Source of the DNA: JAFGPS01 sp964570855
GTDB lineage: Bacteria; Planctomycetota; Phycisphaerae; Sedimentisphaerales; Anaerobacaceae
NCBI GenBank assembly: GCA_964570855.1
Contig: CAZMZR010000004.1
Coordinates: forward strand, 3,206-67,205
DNA: 64,000 nt
Reading direction: 5' to 3'
In this document: positions 1 through 10,400 of the stretch, piece by piece
Position numbering within the stretch: the first letter of the stretch is position 1
How the letters are laid out: every line of letters starts with the position of its first letter
Notes under the pieces: generated by a model
Told to the model about the DNA's origin: nothing
What the model saw: only the letters and a program-made list of their open reading frames with translations
Databases searched by the model: none
Made by a program: the position numbers and the translations under genes

Positions 1-2
1 AT

Positions 3-794
3 CAAGTATGGGAAGCCGTATTTCCGCAGGTAGTTAACGAGTATGATTCTAAGGTAACAAGCTGGTTGTCCCCCAAAACCGGGGAGTTTGCAAAGGCAAT
101 TATCTGGATGAGAAAAGCAGGCGAAGACTGGAAGAAAAAAATGGAGATGGATTTAGTTGAACGTAATGTCCCACTAAGTGATGAAATATTCAATTTGCAG
201 ATACCGGCTGGGTACACATCAACAAACACAAAAGAAACAGCGCAGAACAAACCTATAAGCTCTTTTGGAGGCGGTCTCAACAACTATCGTTTGTGGACCC
301 ATCTTTTATTTGTTTTGCCTGATGGTTCATTGGTTTTGTGCTGGAGCAGTGAAGATACTGAAATTGCCACTTCACAGCAGGAACTTTTCAAAGACTTAAA
401 AATCGGCGGTGAGTTTCCAAAGCTACCTTTCCAGGTTGATGCTCTTAATGTGAGCTATAAGGGTGAAACAGTAACCTTTACGGGGCATCATCTGGCATAC
501 ACAATAAAAGATAACAAATTCTATGAATGGAGTATATATACGTCATTGAAACAAATAAATCCTGAATATGCCCAGCTATTGACTTTTTATCTGGTCTATA
601 GTGATAACATAAAGGATCCGGAAATCAAAGGCTCATTTAGCGTGGGTATAATGCCGAGTATCTTGATTAAGGATCGTGAAGAATTTAATGAAATTTTTAC
701 CGGCGCAATAAAAGAATTAAGTGACAAAACAGATATATCTCAGGAATTGAGCTATGCGAGCGTTATGCAACTGGCAAGAGAGCTTCGCAAATAG
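3..794 (+). CDS. Unrecognised protein, 3' part (5' end outside window)
   Basis: The frame is open from the first complete codon at base 3 to the TAG at 792-794, so the gene enters from the left and its true start is not in the window. A TTG at 66 is only an internal possibility, because the codons before it also read as ordinary protein. About 263 residues are visible. A segment near the N-terminal side reads VPLSDEIFNL followed by IPAGY, a pattern I associate with planctomycete exported or sigma-factor-linked proteins of unknown function; that link is a weak recollection. There is no membrane segment or catalytic motif in the visible part. A good hairpin terminator follows 25 bases after the stop. 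Function unknown. Confidence 0.75.
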   Translation, partial: QVWEAVFPQVVNEYDSKVTSWLSPKTGEFAKAIIWMRKAGEDWKKKMEMDLVERNVPLSDEIFNLQIPAGYTSTNTKETAQNKPISSFGGGLNNYRLWTHLLFVLPDGSLVLCWSSEDTEIATSQQELFKDLKIGGEFPKLPFQVDALNVSYKGETVTFTGHHLAYTIKDNKFYEWSIYTSLKQINPEYAQLLTFYLVYSDNIKDPEIKGSFSVGIMPSILIKDREEFNEIFTGAIKELSDKTDISQELSYASVMQLARELRK

Positions 795-819
795 AAATCG
801 AATCTTTTTTGCTCTGATT

Positions 820-848
820 GGCCGAACTTAATGTCTCGGCCTTTTTTT
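820..848 (+). terminator. Rho-independent terminator
   Basis: The inverted arms GGCCGA (820-825) and TCGGCC (836-841) enclose a 10-base loop and run straight into seven T. It closes the transcription unit of the truncated first gene. Confidence 0.8.
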
Positions 849-976
849 ATGCTCAGAATACCACGCAATAAATTGCTGAGCTAAATATGGATTCAAGAAA
901 TCTATTGTAAAAAACATATCTGTTTTATAACATTTCTTTTTGTAAACTCCTTGTCCATCCAATAAGGAAATGAAAA

Positions 977-2815
977 ATGCAACGATATAAATCGACTATT
1001 ATATTCCTAATGATATCAAACCTGACAATTCCAGTTGTTTCATTCGGTCAAAATGACACAGCAACAGTCTCCGGAGAACTGAATAAATGGCATAAAATTA
1101 CATTGACCTTTACCGGCCCGGAAACAAACGAAGATGCCGAGTCAAATCCCTTCCGTGATTATCGCCTCAACGTCACCTTCAATAAAAATAGCAAGCAATA
1201 CATCGTTCCAGGCTACTATGCGGCCGACGGCAATGCTGCCCAAACCGGCGCAAAATCAGGCAATAAATGGCGAGTACATTTCATACCGGACGAAGAAGGA
1301 CAATGGGATTATACTGTCTCATTCAGAACAGGTCGTGACATTGCGATTAGCGACGACCCGCAGGCCGGCACGTCAACGGCATTCAACGGATCCGGTGGGA
1401 CTCTCACCGTTGGTCCGAGTGATAAAACCGGACGAGACTTCCGGGCCAAGGGAATGCTCAAATACGTTGGCAAGCGTTATCTGCAATTTTCCGAGACGGG
1501 CGAGTATTTTTTAAAAGGCGGAGCCGACAGCCCCGAAAACTTCCTCGGTTACGCCGATTTCGACGATACATTTGACGCCGGCGAGCTCAAGCGTGAAGGC
1601 GAAGCTGCAGGTGAAAAATTTCTACATCGCTATGAGCCGCATATAAAAGACTGGCGCCCCGGTGACCCAACCTGGAAAAACGGCAAGGGCAAAGGAATCA
1701 TTGGAGCTTTGAATTATCTTGCTTCAAAAGGCATGAACAGCGTCTATTTTATGTGTTATAACATCGACGGCGGTGACGGCAAAGACGTCTGGCCCTGGAC
1801 CGAATCCGATGAAAAATATCGGTTCGACTGCAGTAAGCTTGACCAATGGGAGATTGTTTTTTCACATATGGACACATTAGGTTTGATGCTCCATGCTATA
1901 ACTCAGGAAACGGAAAACGACCAGGGGCTTGACGGCGGCGAACTCGGCCCGCAGCGGAAGCTTTACTATCGGGAGCTAATCGCCCGCTTCGCCCATCATC
2001 CGGCTTTAGTCTGGAATCTCGGCGAGGAAAATACCAACACCGACGAGCAGCGTAAAGCCTTCTGCAGATATATCAAGGAGCTTGATCCGTACGACCATCC
2101 AATTGTCTGCCATACATATCCTGGCAAGTATGAGGAAATTTACACCCCGCTGTTAGGATACGAATATTTTGACGGACTATCACTTCAGACCACTGACACT
2201 CACACACAGACGCTCAAGTGGATCGATAAATCCGCTTTTGCAGGCAAGCCATGGTTTGTTTGCCTGGATGAAATAGGCCCGGCTCACACAGGCGTAAAAC
2301 CTGATGCAAATGACTATTGGCATAATGACGTTCGTCAGAAGCATATATGGGGCAATATAATGGCCGGAGGTGCAGGCGTCGAATGGTATTTCGGCTACAA
2401 GTTTGCTCATAACGACCTGAACTGCGAGGATTGGCGCAGCCGGAACCATCTTTGGGACCTTACACGATACGCCCTGGAGTTTTTCCACAAGTATCTGCCA
2501 TTTACCGAAATGGCCGGCCATGATAAGCTGACATCGGCGAAAGATGATTATTGCTTTGCCAAGCCCGGCCAAATTTACGCCATATATCTGCCTGCCCCCA
2601 AGGGGCCGACCGGCGGAACTACAAATCTCGATTTGGGCGAAATCTCCGCAACCTTTATGGTACAATGGTACAACCCGCGTACAGGCGGCCCGTTACAAAA
2701 CGGAACAAAGACTGAGATAGCCGGCCCTGGTTCTGTTGCAATCGGCCAACCACCTAACGACACCGAAAAAGACTGGGTCGCATTAATAATAAACGCCAAA
2801 GGCCAATCTTTCTAA
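977..2815 (+). CDS. Secreted glycoside hydrolase-like protein, DUF5060 + TIM barrel
   Basis: This is a 612-residue exported protein. It begins with a hydrophobic signal peptide (about residues 1-25) followed by a DUF5060-type beta-sandwich (about 30-120: W-H-K-I-T-L-TFTGP, then an RVHFIPDEEGQWDY segment). The middle resembles the DUF4038/apiosidase-like TIM barrels, with likely acidic catalytic residues in NLGEEN (around residue 350) and CLDEIG (around 431). The C-terminal 80 residues, with IYAIYLP and VQWYNPRTGG, look like the small beta domain (putative collagen-binding domain, PF12904-like) that usually closes this family. ATG 977 is preceded by AAGGAA. It probably acts on plant or algal polysaccharide outside the cytoplasm; the substrate cannot be read from sequence. 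It is monocistronic, with a terminator upstream. Confidence 0.8.
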   Translation: MQRYKSTIIFLMISNLTIPVVSFGQNDTATVSGELNKWHKITLTFTGPETNEDAESNPFRDYRLNVTFNKNSKQYIVPGYYAADGNAAQTGAKSGNKWRVHFIPDEEGQWDYTVSFRTGRDIAISDDPQAGTSTAFNGSGGTLTVGPSDKTGRDFRAKGMLKYVGKRYLQFSETGEYFLKGGADSPENFLGYADFDDTFDAGELKREGEAAGEKFLHRYEPHIKDWRPGDPTWKNGKGKGIIGALNYLASKGMNSVYFMCYNIDGGDGKDVWPWTESDEKYRFDCSKLDQWEIVFSHMDTLGLMLHAITQETENDQGLDGGELGPQRKLYYRELIARFAHHPALVWNLGEENTNTDEQRKAFCRYIKELDPYDHPIVCHTYPGKYEEIYTPLLGYEYFDGLSLQTTDTHTQTLKWIDKSAFAGKPWFVCLDEIGPAHTGVKPDANDYWHNDVRQKHIWGNIMAGGAGVEWYFGYKFAHNDLNCEDWRSRNHLWDLTRYALEFFHKYLPFTEMAGHDKLTSAKDDYCFAKPGQIYAIYLPAPKGPTGGTTNLDLGEISATFMVQWYNPRTGGPLQNGTKTEIAGPGSVAIGQPPNDTEKDWVALIINAKGQSF

Positions 2816-2896
2816 TGAAACAACCTCAGAATTACATCAATCTATACAGGCAAAAACGCTATACGCTCTTCGAAGTTTGACCGGCCAAAAAAACTA

Positions 2897-2924
2897 TTGC
2901 AATTATTTATTCAGACATTATAAT
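2897..2924 (+). promoter_or_regulatory. Sigma-70-type promoter of the TPR/alpha-CTD gene
   Basis: TTGCAA (2897-2902) and TATAAT (2919-2924) are separated by 16 bases. They lie about 80 bases before the ATG at 3002. A 14-bp perfect palindrome (TATCGC-AC-GCGATA, 2947-2960) sits just past the expected transcription start and could be an operator. It also abuts a short GCAATACG-type repeat tract. Confidence 0.55.
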
Positions 2925-3001
2925 GCTGTTTTTATCATGCGTGGGGTATCGCACGCGATACGCAATACGATATATGTAATGTGATAATGGGAGAAATTCC
3001 A

Positions 3002-4318
3002 ATGGAACAAATTGCAGAACCGGGGATTGACTTATTCGGGGGAATCCTGCCCTCACCGGACCAGATTAAAGCATTGTCTGAACAAGTTCATTCCAGTGAA
3101 AAAAACCAGATAGATTTCAGCGAACAAGTGGAATCTCACATGGCCGAAACTTCCAAAGAAGCTTTGGCAGCATTGGGCATCGGCCTGTTCATTCTCGGAA
3201 GGAATGAAAAAGCTATCGAGAAACTGCAAAAAGCAAAGGATTGCAAGGAAAAATTTGTCTACCTGGCATTCGCACAACGTCGAATCGGCGAATTTGACAA
3301 TGCAATCCAAAATCTGCAAACAAGTCTCGAACACGGGGCCGACAAGCTGGATGTAACGCTGGAAAAAGCAGCCACATATCGTTATGCAACCAACTTCGAT
3401 ACGGCGGCCAAAGAGTTGAAAACCTGTGCTAATTATGAAAATGTCAGTACCGAATATCACTACCATCTCGGACGCTTACAGGAGGTCCAGGGATTCTACG
3501 AAGAAGCAACGGACAATTACCTGAAAGCCGTGGAATTGTCTCCGAATCACCAAAAAGCACTTTTCCACCTTGCCTATCGCTGCGACCTCTCAGGCGATGA
3601 AGAATCAGCTATTGACTACTACAAACAAATAGCTACGAACACGCCGGCATATGTAAGCGCCCTGCTGAATCTGGCGGTGCTGTACGAAGACAGCGGCAAG
3701 TTTGACAAAGCGGAACAATGTGTCGATACGGTATTAGAGACACATCCGAATCATCAAAGAGCGATCCTGTTCAAAAAAGACATCGAAAGCTCGAAAACAA
3801 TGTTCTATGATGAGGAAAAGGAAAAGAAAAAGACGCGTAAAAACCAAATCCTCGAGACTCCTATATCAGATTTCGAGCTGTCGGTGCGCAGCAGGAACTG
3901 CCTCAAGAAAATGAAGATTCAAACTCTTGGAGATCTGCTGAATATAACCGAGGCGGAACTTTTATCGTATAAGAATTTCGGCGAAACCTCTCTCAAAGAG
4001 ATTAAAACAATCCTCGAATCGAAAAGTATGTCTCTGGGCATGTCTCTCGAGGAAAAACAGTTCCCTCCGATAGAGACATCCGACGGCATTATAATGAGCG
4101 ATCAGGACCAGGGGCTTATGAACAAGCCCATCGACGATTTGCAGTTGTCGGTACGCGCCCGAAAGTGCGTCCTGAAGCTCAACATTCGCGTAATTGGCGA
4201 GCTGACGTGCAGAACAGACGCCGAGCTTCTTGGCTGTAAAAACTTCGGCGTAACAAGCCTGAACGAAATCAAAAAATCACTTGGAGACCTCGGATTATCC
4301 CTGCGAAGTTTAGATTAA
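3002..4318 (+). CDS. TPR protein with two RNA polymerase alpha-CTD-like domains
   Basis: The protein is 438 residues from ATG 3002. This start is chosen over GTG 2981 and ATG 2987 because GGGAGA lies seven bases before it. Residues about 55-265 form tetratricopeptide repeats (for example FHLAYRCDLSGDEESAIDYYKQIA and ALLNLAVLYEDSGKFDKAEQ). After a Lys/Glu-rich linker come two copies of the helix-hairpin-helix fold of the RNA polymerase alpha C-terminal domain, at about 286-345 and 376-435. Each has the pattern LSVR-R--CL--K-I--LG-L---TE-ELL--KNFG--SL-EI. Alpha-CTDs bind UP-element DNA and activators, so a cytoplasmic regulator that touches DNA or polymerase is likely. There is no alpha N-terminal domain, so this is not rpoA. 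The next gene starts 29 bases downstream. Confidence 0.85.
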   Translation: MEQIAEPGIDLFGGILPSPDQIKALSEQVHSSEKNQIDFSEQVESHMAETSKEALAALGIGLFILGRNEKAIEKLQKAKDCKEKFVYLAFAQRRIGEFDNAIQNLQTSLEHGADKLDVTLEKAATYRYATNFDTAAKELKTCANYENVSTEYHYHLGRLQEVQGFYEEATDNYLKAVELSPNHQKALFHLAYRCDLSGDEESAIDYYKQIATNTPAYVSALLNLAVLYEDSGKFDKAEQCVDTVLETHPNHQRAILFKKDIESSKTMFYDEEKEKKKTRKNQILETPISDFELSVRSRNCLKKMKIQTLGDLLNITEAELLSYKNFGETSLKEIKTILESKSMSLGMSLEEKQFPPIETSDGIIMSDQDQGLMNKPIDDLQLSVRARKCVLKLNIRVIGELTCRTDAELLGCKNFGVTSLNEIKKSLGDLGLSLRSLD

Positions 4319-4347
4319 CCAATAAATTAAAGTCAGGGATTTCGACC

Positions 4348-5670
4348 TTGTCCAATACCATCCAACTGACAGGAAAGTCTGCCGATACAGTCTTGCAGAT
4401 AGTCAACAAACTGCATAGGTTTCATAGCTTAAAAAGCAAAGAAATACTCCTGTTATTTCTTTCGATAACTCTATGCGGCTGTAAAGACAGACAGGTAACA
4501 ACGCCTACTCCACAGATGGACATCAAACCGCAGTATTGGGTTAGAGTTTTACTCTATGACGATATCAATAACTGCACGCTCAGGATTTCTTCGGCTTTCA
4601 GCATCACTAACGAAGACCCGAACGCTCAGGCACAAACTGTTTCTGTTAATTTTGAGCGAATTGATTCGCCGATTAATATCCGCATGACTTACGAAGGGCT
4701 CAGCATAGCAGAGCGGACTTTCACAGATAATAACCTGATAATTACTCCCAACGATCCATACATTTTCAATATAAACGGCAGTGAATATCGAGGAAAATTA
4801 AAGTTAATAATAAATCCGGACGGCAGCTCTTTTGACGCCATTAACATGGTTCCGCTCGAATCATATCTGGCAGGAGTCGCCGGCGCCGAGATGCCCGGCT
4901 ACTGGGAACCGGAGGCACTTAAAACCCAGGTGATAGCGGCAAGGACCTATTGCTTATATACAAAAAGGCGGTTCGGCAGCAACCGCAACTGGGACGTGCG
5001 AAAAACAGCTGCACATCAGGTATATCACGGTCTCTCTGTCGAATCCGCTACGATTTGGAACGCAGTCAATCAGACAATCGGCATGATTCTGGTATGCAAA
5101 CAGGCCGATGGGACCGAAGACATCTTCCCCGCATATTACAGCTCAACCTGCGGCGGCCATACGGAAAACAGCAACAACGTATTCAGCGAATCGTTCACAC
5201 CGTTAATCGGAGTGCCCTGCCCCTACTGCAAGGATGTCGCCAAACCAAAATTTTTCTTCTGGCCTATGGTTCGATTCAACAAGGCCGTTGTTACAAACAA
5301 GCTTTTCCAGAGATATGAAAAACTCAGGCAGCTTGGCGATATCACGAATATTACGGTCGCCGACAAAACCGATTACGGAGAATTCTCCCGGCTAAACATG
5401 ATAAAACTGACCGGTCCTGCAGGGAGCGATTTTATAAGGGCAGAGGATTTTCGCCTTGCAATCGATTCAACCGGCCGAAAAATCAGAAGCGCGAGCTTTC
5501 AGCTTATTAATCTGGAAGATAGCTGGGCCTTTTTAGAAGGCAGGGGCTGGGGCCACGGCGTAGGGATGTGTCAATGCGGCGCCGAAGGAATGGCAAGACA
5601 GGGAAAAACCGCCAAACAGATACTTTCTTATTATTATCCGGGATCAAAAATATCGACCATTGATTATTAA
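4348..5670 (+). CDS. SpoIID/LytB-domain lipoprotein
   Basis: The 440-residue reading from TTG 4348 has AGGGA eight bases upstream. A later TTG at 4393 is possible, and the N-terminal 30 residues before the hydrophobic stretch are unusually long. LLLFLSITLCGC is a lipoprotein signal with its Cys at about 45. The SpoIID domain covers roughly 150-430. It begins with PLESYLAGVAGAEMPGYW (its Glu is the residue needed for lytic transglycosylase action in SpoIID), continues through ALKTQVIAARTY, and ends in GRGWGHGVGMCQCGA and ILSYYYPG. The family cuts denuded glycan strands or enhances amidases. In a non-sporulating Gram-negative-type cell a role in peptidoglycan remodelling at the envelope is inferred. 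Confidence 0.85.
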   Translation: MSNTIQLTGKSADTVLQIVNKLHRFHSLKSKEILLLFLSITLCGCKDRQVTTPTPQMDIKPQYWVRVLLYDDINNCTLRISSAFSITNEDPNAQAQTVSVNFERIDSPINIRMTYEGLSIAERTFTDNNLIITPNDPYIFNINGSEYRGKLKLIINPDGSSFDAINMVPLESYLAGVAGAEMPGYWEPEALKTQVIAARTYCLYTKRRFGSNRNWDVRKTAAHQVYHGLSVESATIWNAVNQTIGMILVCKQADGTEDIFPAYYSSTCGGHTENSNNVFSESFTPLIGVPCPYCKDVAKPKFFFWPMVRFNKAVVTNKLFQRYEKLRQLGDITNITVADKTDYGEFSRLNMIKLTGPAGSDFIRAEDFRLAIDSTGRKIRSASFQLINLEDSWAFLEGRGWGHGVGMCQCGAEGMARQGKTAKQILSYYYPGSKISTIDY

Positions 5671-5771
5671 CAGCAGGAATTACTCCAATACGCCGGCACT
5701 CTATGATAAAATCCAGAGCCGATTCAATCATGTACTTATATGAAACTGAAAAAATTAGAACGTACTTTTAA

Positions 5772-6872
5772 ATGAATTATTTTGAGATTCTGTATAAAGA
5801 TTCCCGTTCGTCGGCAAGAGCAGGTTTGTTAACGACCGCACACGGACAAATTGAAACACCGGCTTTTATGCCGGTCGGCACAGCCGGCGCGGTAAAAGGT
5901 ATCACACCAAAGCAACTCAAAGAAACCGGAGCTTCTATTATATTGGCCAATACCTACCACTTACTGCTGCGACCGGGGGTAGAAACGATAGAAAAGCTCG
6001 GCGGACTCGGCAGATTTATGGGCTGGGACAGACCGATATTGACGGACAGCGGCGGCTATCAGGTTTTCTCGCTAAGCCCGTTGACTAAAATCGATAACGA
6101 AGGCGTTGAGTTCGCAAGTCACATAGACGGAGCAAAAGTATATCTGAACGCTGAAATCGCCACAGAAATCCAAAACCGGCTCGGCGTAGATATTATAATG
6201 TGCCTGGACCAATGTACGGCATTCGGCGCCACCGATGCACAAGTCAAACAAGCCGTAGAAAGGACTATCCGCTGGGCAAAACGCGCCAAAGATGCACACA
6301 CCAATCCCGACCAACTGCTTTTCGGCATTGTCCAGGGCGGGATAAATCCGGAGCTGCGGACACACTGTGCCCTGGAACTTGTCAAAACAGGCTTTGACGG
6401 TTATGCTATCGGCGGTCTCAGCGTAGGTGAAGGACACGAAAATATGATAAAAACCGTCAAATATACGATGCAATATCTGCCGCAGGATAAACCACACTAT
6501 CTTATGGGAGTGGGTACGCCGACGGATATAATAGCCGCAGTAAAGGCCGGTATCGATATGTTCGATTGTGTTCTGCCGACCAGAAACGGGCGAAACGCCT
6601 TTGCTTTTACCGAAAACGGCCCGGTTCGGCTCAGGAATAACGCCCATATAGACGACTCCGGGCCGATAGAGGCCGCCTGCGATTGTTATTGCTGTCGGAA
6701 TTTCAGCCGCGGCGCCCTGAGACATTTCTTCAATTCCTCCGAAATGCTGGGCCCGATTTTGGTCTCAATCCATAATTTGACGTTTTATCAGAGGCTTATG
6801 GCCAAAATAAGACAAAAACTCAAAGATGGTGATTTTACAAATTGGGCAAAAGAATTCACTATTGATAATTGA
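5772..6872 (+). CDS. tgt: tRNA-guanine transglycosylase
   Basis: Tgt exchanges the wobble guanine of GUN-anticodon tRNAs for preQ1, the entry step of queuosine into tRNA. The protein has 366 residues, close to the usual 370-380. The general acid/base Asp lies in LTDSGGYQVFSL and the nucleophilic Asp in GIDMFDCVLPTRNGRNA. The zinc site is CDCYCC with the downstream His in SIHNLT. Start ATG 5772 gives the usual N-terminus; the ribosome-binding site is weak. It is the first gene of a tgt-yajC-secDF run, a widely conserved order. queG, for the last step of queuosine synthesis, is at 49982 in the same window. Confidence 0.96.
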   Translation: MNYFEILYKDSRSSARAGLLTTAHGQIETPAFMPVGTAGAVKGITPKQLKETGASIILANTYHLLLRPGVETIEKLGGLGRFMGWDRPILTDSGGYQVFSLSPLTKIDNEGVEFASHIDGAKVYLNAEIATEIQNRLGVDIIMCLDQCTAFGATDAQVKQAVERTIRWAKRAKDAHTNPDQLLFGIVQGGINPELRTHCALELVKTGFDGYAIGGLSVGEGHENMIKTVKYTMQYLPQDKPHYLMGVGTPTDIIAAVKAGIDMFDCVLPTRNGRNAFAFTENGPVRLRNNAHIDDSGPIEAACDCYCCRNFSRGALRHFFNSSEMLGPILVSIHNLTFYQRLMAKIRQKLKDGDFTNWAKEFTIDN

Positions 6873-6973
6873 TAAATCATAAAAATTCGTTAGTATGTAC
6901 GGTTTGTTCTCCGGTAAGAAGCCGGTTTTAATATAAAAAAACTCGATATCCGATAAATGAAGGGAATATCAGA

Positions 6974-7381
6974 ATGAATAATATATGGATATTAGCTCAA
7001 ACAGATGGAAACGACAGTATTTCTTCGGTACCTGTATCAGAAGGCCAGACGACAACAACTGCATCAGGCGATCCGAACGATGGTTTGCCCGGCCAACAGC
7101 AACAAAGAAGTCCCTTCGGCAGTCTCTGGTTTTTCCTGCCGCTTATGTTACTTATGTTATTTATGTTCGTCAGGACCCCCCAAAAACAAAAGAAAGAACG
7201 TAAAAAACTGGAACAGTCACTCGAAAAGAACGACAAGGTCCTGACAATCGGCGGGATCATAGGAACAATAGTCGATATTAAGGACGATGAGATAACATTG
7301 AAAATTGACGAATCAAATAACACGAAAATTAAAATTCGCCGTTCGGCAATCGGCAAAAACCTGACGAAAGATAATGGATAG
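6974..7381 (+). CDS. yajC: YajC, Sec translocon accessory subunit
   Basis: This 135-residue protein has a low-complexity Ser/Thr/Gln N-terminus and one membrane helix (FLPLMLLMLFMFVRTPQKQ, about residues 55-75). The conserved YajC cytoplasmic domain follows, with KKERKKLEQSLEKNDKVLTIGGIIGTIVDI. YajC joins SecDF in the holotranslocon. The N-terminal periplasmic stretch is longer than in E. coli YajC. AAGGGA lies 11-14 bases before ATG 6974. secDF follows after 97 bases. Confidence 0.94.
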   Translation: MNNIWILAQTDGNDSISSVPVSEGQTTTTASGDPNDGLPGQQQQRSPFGSLWFFLPLMLLMLFMFVRTPQKQKKERKKLEQSLEKNDKVLTIGGIIGTIVDIKDDEITLKIDESNNTKIKIRRSAIGKNLTKDNG

Positions 7382-7478
7382 TAACTAATCTCGTGACGTT
7401 CTGTATTAGACCGGTGGTTCGATCTCGGCTCCGACGGCATCAATACACTATAGCTAATATAATATACTGAGGGAAAAT

Positions 7479-10400
7479 ATGAACAAGAATTTAACGCCGA
7501 AAATGGTTCTGATTATCGTTTTTATTATCGTCGCAGTATGGACCTTATATCCTCCCCAAAAGACCCTGAAACAGGGCATAGACCTTGCAGGCGGTACAAG
7601 CCTCATTTATGAGATCGATACATTCGGCCTCACAGAAGCCGAGAAAAAGGACATGTCTCAGAAAATGATAACCGTTTTACGCAGACGAATCGATCCGGCC
7701 AACATTCAGAACCTTATTTGGAGATCACAAGGAAACACCCGATTCGAGATACAAATGCCGCTGGCCAGTATAGAAGCACACGAAAAACGGGCAAATTACG
7801 AACAAGCCGAAAAGGCGCTGCTCGGTAAAAATGTAAGTCGTTCCAAGATAATCCTGGCACTCCAGAAGCCGGCAGAGGAAAGAACCTCGCTATTTACAGA
7901 TTTTTCACAGAACGATCCGAACAGAATGGCCGTTCTTGAAAACCTGGCCAAAGTTTACGATGAACGAATAAAACTGCAGGAAAGCAGGGACAGCCTTTAT
8001 ACAAAACTCGAAACCATTGAAAATACAATTTCCTCAACCGGCATTGACCTTGATCGAGTGAAACTCGGCGTTGGAAACTGGATCGAACAAAGCGAACAGG
8101 AACTCAGGAAATCACTTAAAGAAATCTCAGATGCCAACGATAACATTGAGCTGCTCAGTAATTATGTCAAGACCTATTCCGAATGGGCAAAAATCGCTAC
8201 TCAGCTATCTGAAGCAAGAACCCAATATAACGAGAACATGGGGAAAATCGACGAGCTCAACCTGACCGAAGATATGCTGAACTTATGCCTCGAAAAACCA
8301 GCTAAATCGTTAAAACGCAAAACAGAAATAGAAAAGCTCAAAACAAACTTCCCGGACCGGGTCGAAGAAATTGACAAAGTCATCGCAGCCTATGACGAAT
8401 ATCGCCCTTTCAGAGGCAGACTCGACGACCCACAGGACCTCAAGCGAATGCTCAAAGGCGCCGGGATACTCGAATTTAGAGTACTGCCTACAATAGAACA
8501 TCCCGAAGTTGATACCTCTGCGATGAAAAGCTACATTGAACGCCTTCAGGAAAGAGGCCCCGAATATGCCTCGGACAGCTCATATCGATGGTTTGAAATA
8601 GAAAATCCCGAAGAATGGCATGCAATGGACGCCCAGGAGCGGCCATCAATAGTCGGCCAGTTTGGAGACAAATACTATGTCCTGGCAAGTAACAAGACTG
8701 ATGATGTCATGTTACACAGTCCCGGCGTAAAAGACTGGAAGCTGGAAAAGGCATATCCGACCACCGATAGACTCGGTCGCAGAGCCATTGGCTTTCTTAT
8801 GGATGTCAGGGGCGGGAAGCTAATGGCAACTGTTACAGGAAAGAACATCGGACGACCTTTATGTTACTTTCTCGATGGAATCGCAATCTCAGCGCCAAAC
8901 ATAGAAGATAGAATAGCCGGACAGGGTGTCATAACCGGCAGATTCTCCCAGATCGAAGTTGAAGATACGATTAATAAACTCAACGCCGGCTCCCTACCCG
9001 CCCGGCTGATAGAGCAGCCGATCTCTGAAAATACAATCGGCCCGTCCATCGGCGCCGACAACCGCAACCAGGGCATCAGAGCAGGCTTCATCGGTCTTAT
9101 AGCCGTCATAGTATGTATGGCGATTTATTATTGCCTGGCCGGCTCAATCGCCGACGTGGCTCTTCTGTTAAACCTGCTTTTCGTGCTTGCAATAATGGCA
9201 GGTATCAGGGCGACTTTCACGTTACCCGGCATCGCCGGTATCATATTAACCATCGGCATGAGTGTTGACGCCAACGTGCTGATATTCGAGAGAATACGTG
9301 AAGAACAGGAGAAAGGTTCGTCTTTAAGAGTCGCGATAACAAACGGCTACCAAAAGGCGTTCAGAACCATTTTTGATGCCAACCTGACAACGTTTATTAC
9401 TGCGGCGATTCTTTATTGGCGAGCCTCGGAGGAAGTAAAGGGTTTTGCAATCGTCCTTATGCTCGGTATCGCATCAAGTATGTTTACCGCACTATTCGTG
9501 ACCCGGACGGCATTCGATTTCCTTTTCTTTTTCAAACCCACCTGGCGGACTATAAAAATGACCTTTATTATCACATGGCCCGCCTGGGCACTGCTGCATG
9601 TATTTACAAAATCAACTTATCAATTCCTGCCCTTCGGATTCTGGATTAATCTAATACTAAGTGCCATCTTAACGGGTCTTTTTGTTGCCATACTGCTTAC
9701 ACTTCTTGTTCCCGTTTTCGGCCTCTTGGCATGGCTGACTCAGCGAATTGTTAAAGGTCGTTTAGTCATGCTTCGACTAATACACAAACCGAATATCAAC
9801 TGGATGCGTTCCAGACCAGTCTTCTTTGGCATATCAGCCCTGCTGATTGCAGGAGGACTGTTGGTTTTCTTCAATAGAAACGATGTCGAAAACAACAAAT
9901 ACGATATAGAATTTACCGGTGGAACAAATGTTCAGATAGTGCTGGCCGAAGGCGTCGATATGACAAGGCAACAAGTTGAAGACAAAATCAGGTCCGCACT
10001 GCCGGGCGCCAATGTTTACAGCGTTGGAGAAACAGGCAGACAATTTGAAATCACTACTACTGAAACCAACAAAACGACTGTAACGGTAACTCTGCCGCAA
10101 ACAAGCAATCAATCCATCGAGCAGCTCACCGGCGCAATAAAAAAGGCACAGGAAAAATACGCAGGCAGATTGAGCAACCTGCTCGTAACGCAGGATTCCA
10201 ATAGTTCCGACAAAATTGTTGTTTCCACAAGCCAGATGAATCAATCTCTTATAAAAGAAGTGTTAGCAAAATCTTTTCCGGACGCCGAAATTTCAGAGCC
10301 AAAGGTGGATGAAATCGTTAATAATGCGATACGAGCCACTTTTGCAGATGAGCTGGAAATTCAGCACAATCTGCGTCTCAATATAATATCCGAGGAAAAA

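Noticed and set aside
2..283. Minus-strand 93-residue frame at the window start
   Set aside because: It lies opposite the truncated first gene, which has a continuous frame from base 3 and a terminator, and shows no family match.
7405..7445. tRNA-like 3' half (GGTTCGATCTCGG ... CGGCATCA)
   Set aside because: The T-arm does not pair and there is no 5' half, D-arm or anticodon arm. It lies in a plain intergenic gap between yajC and secDF.
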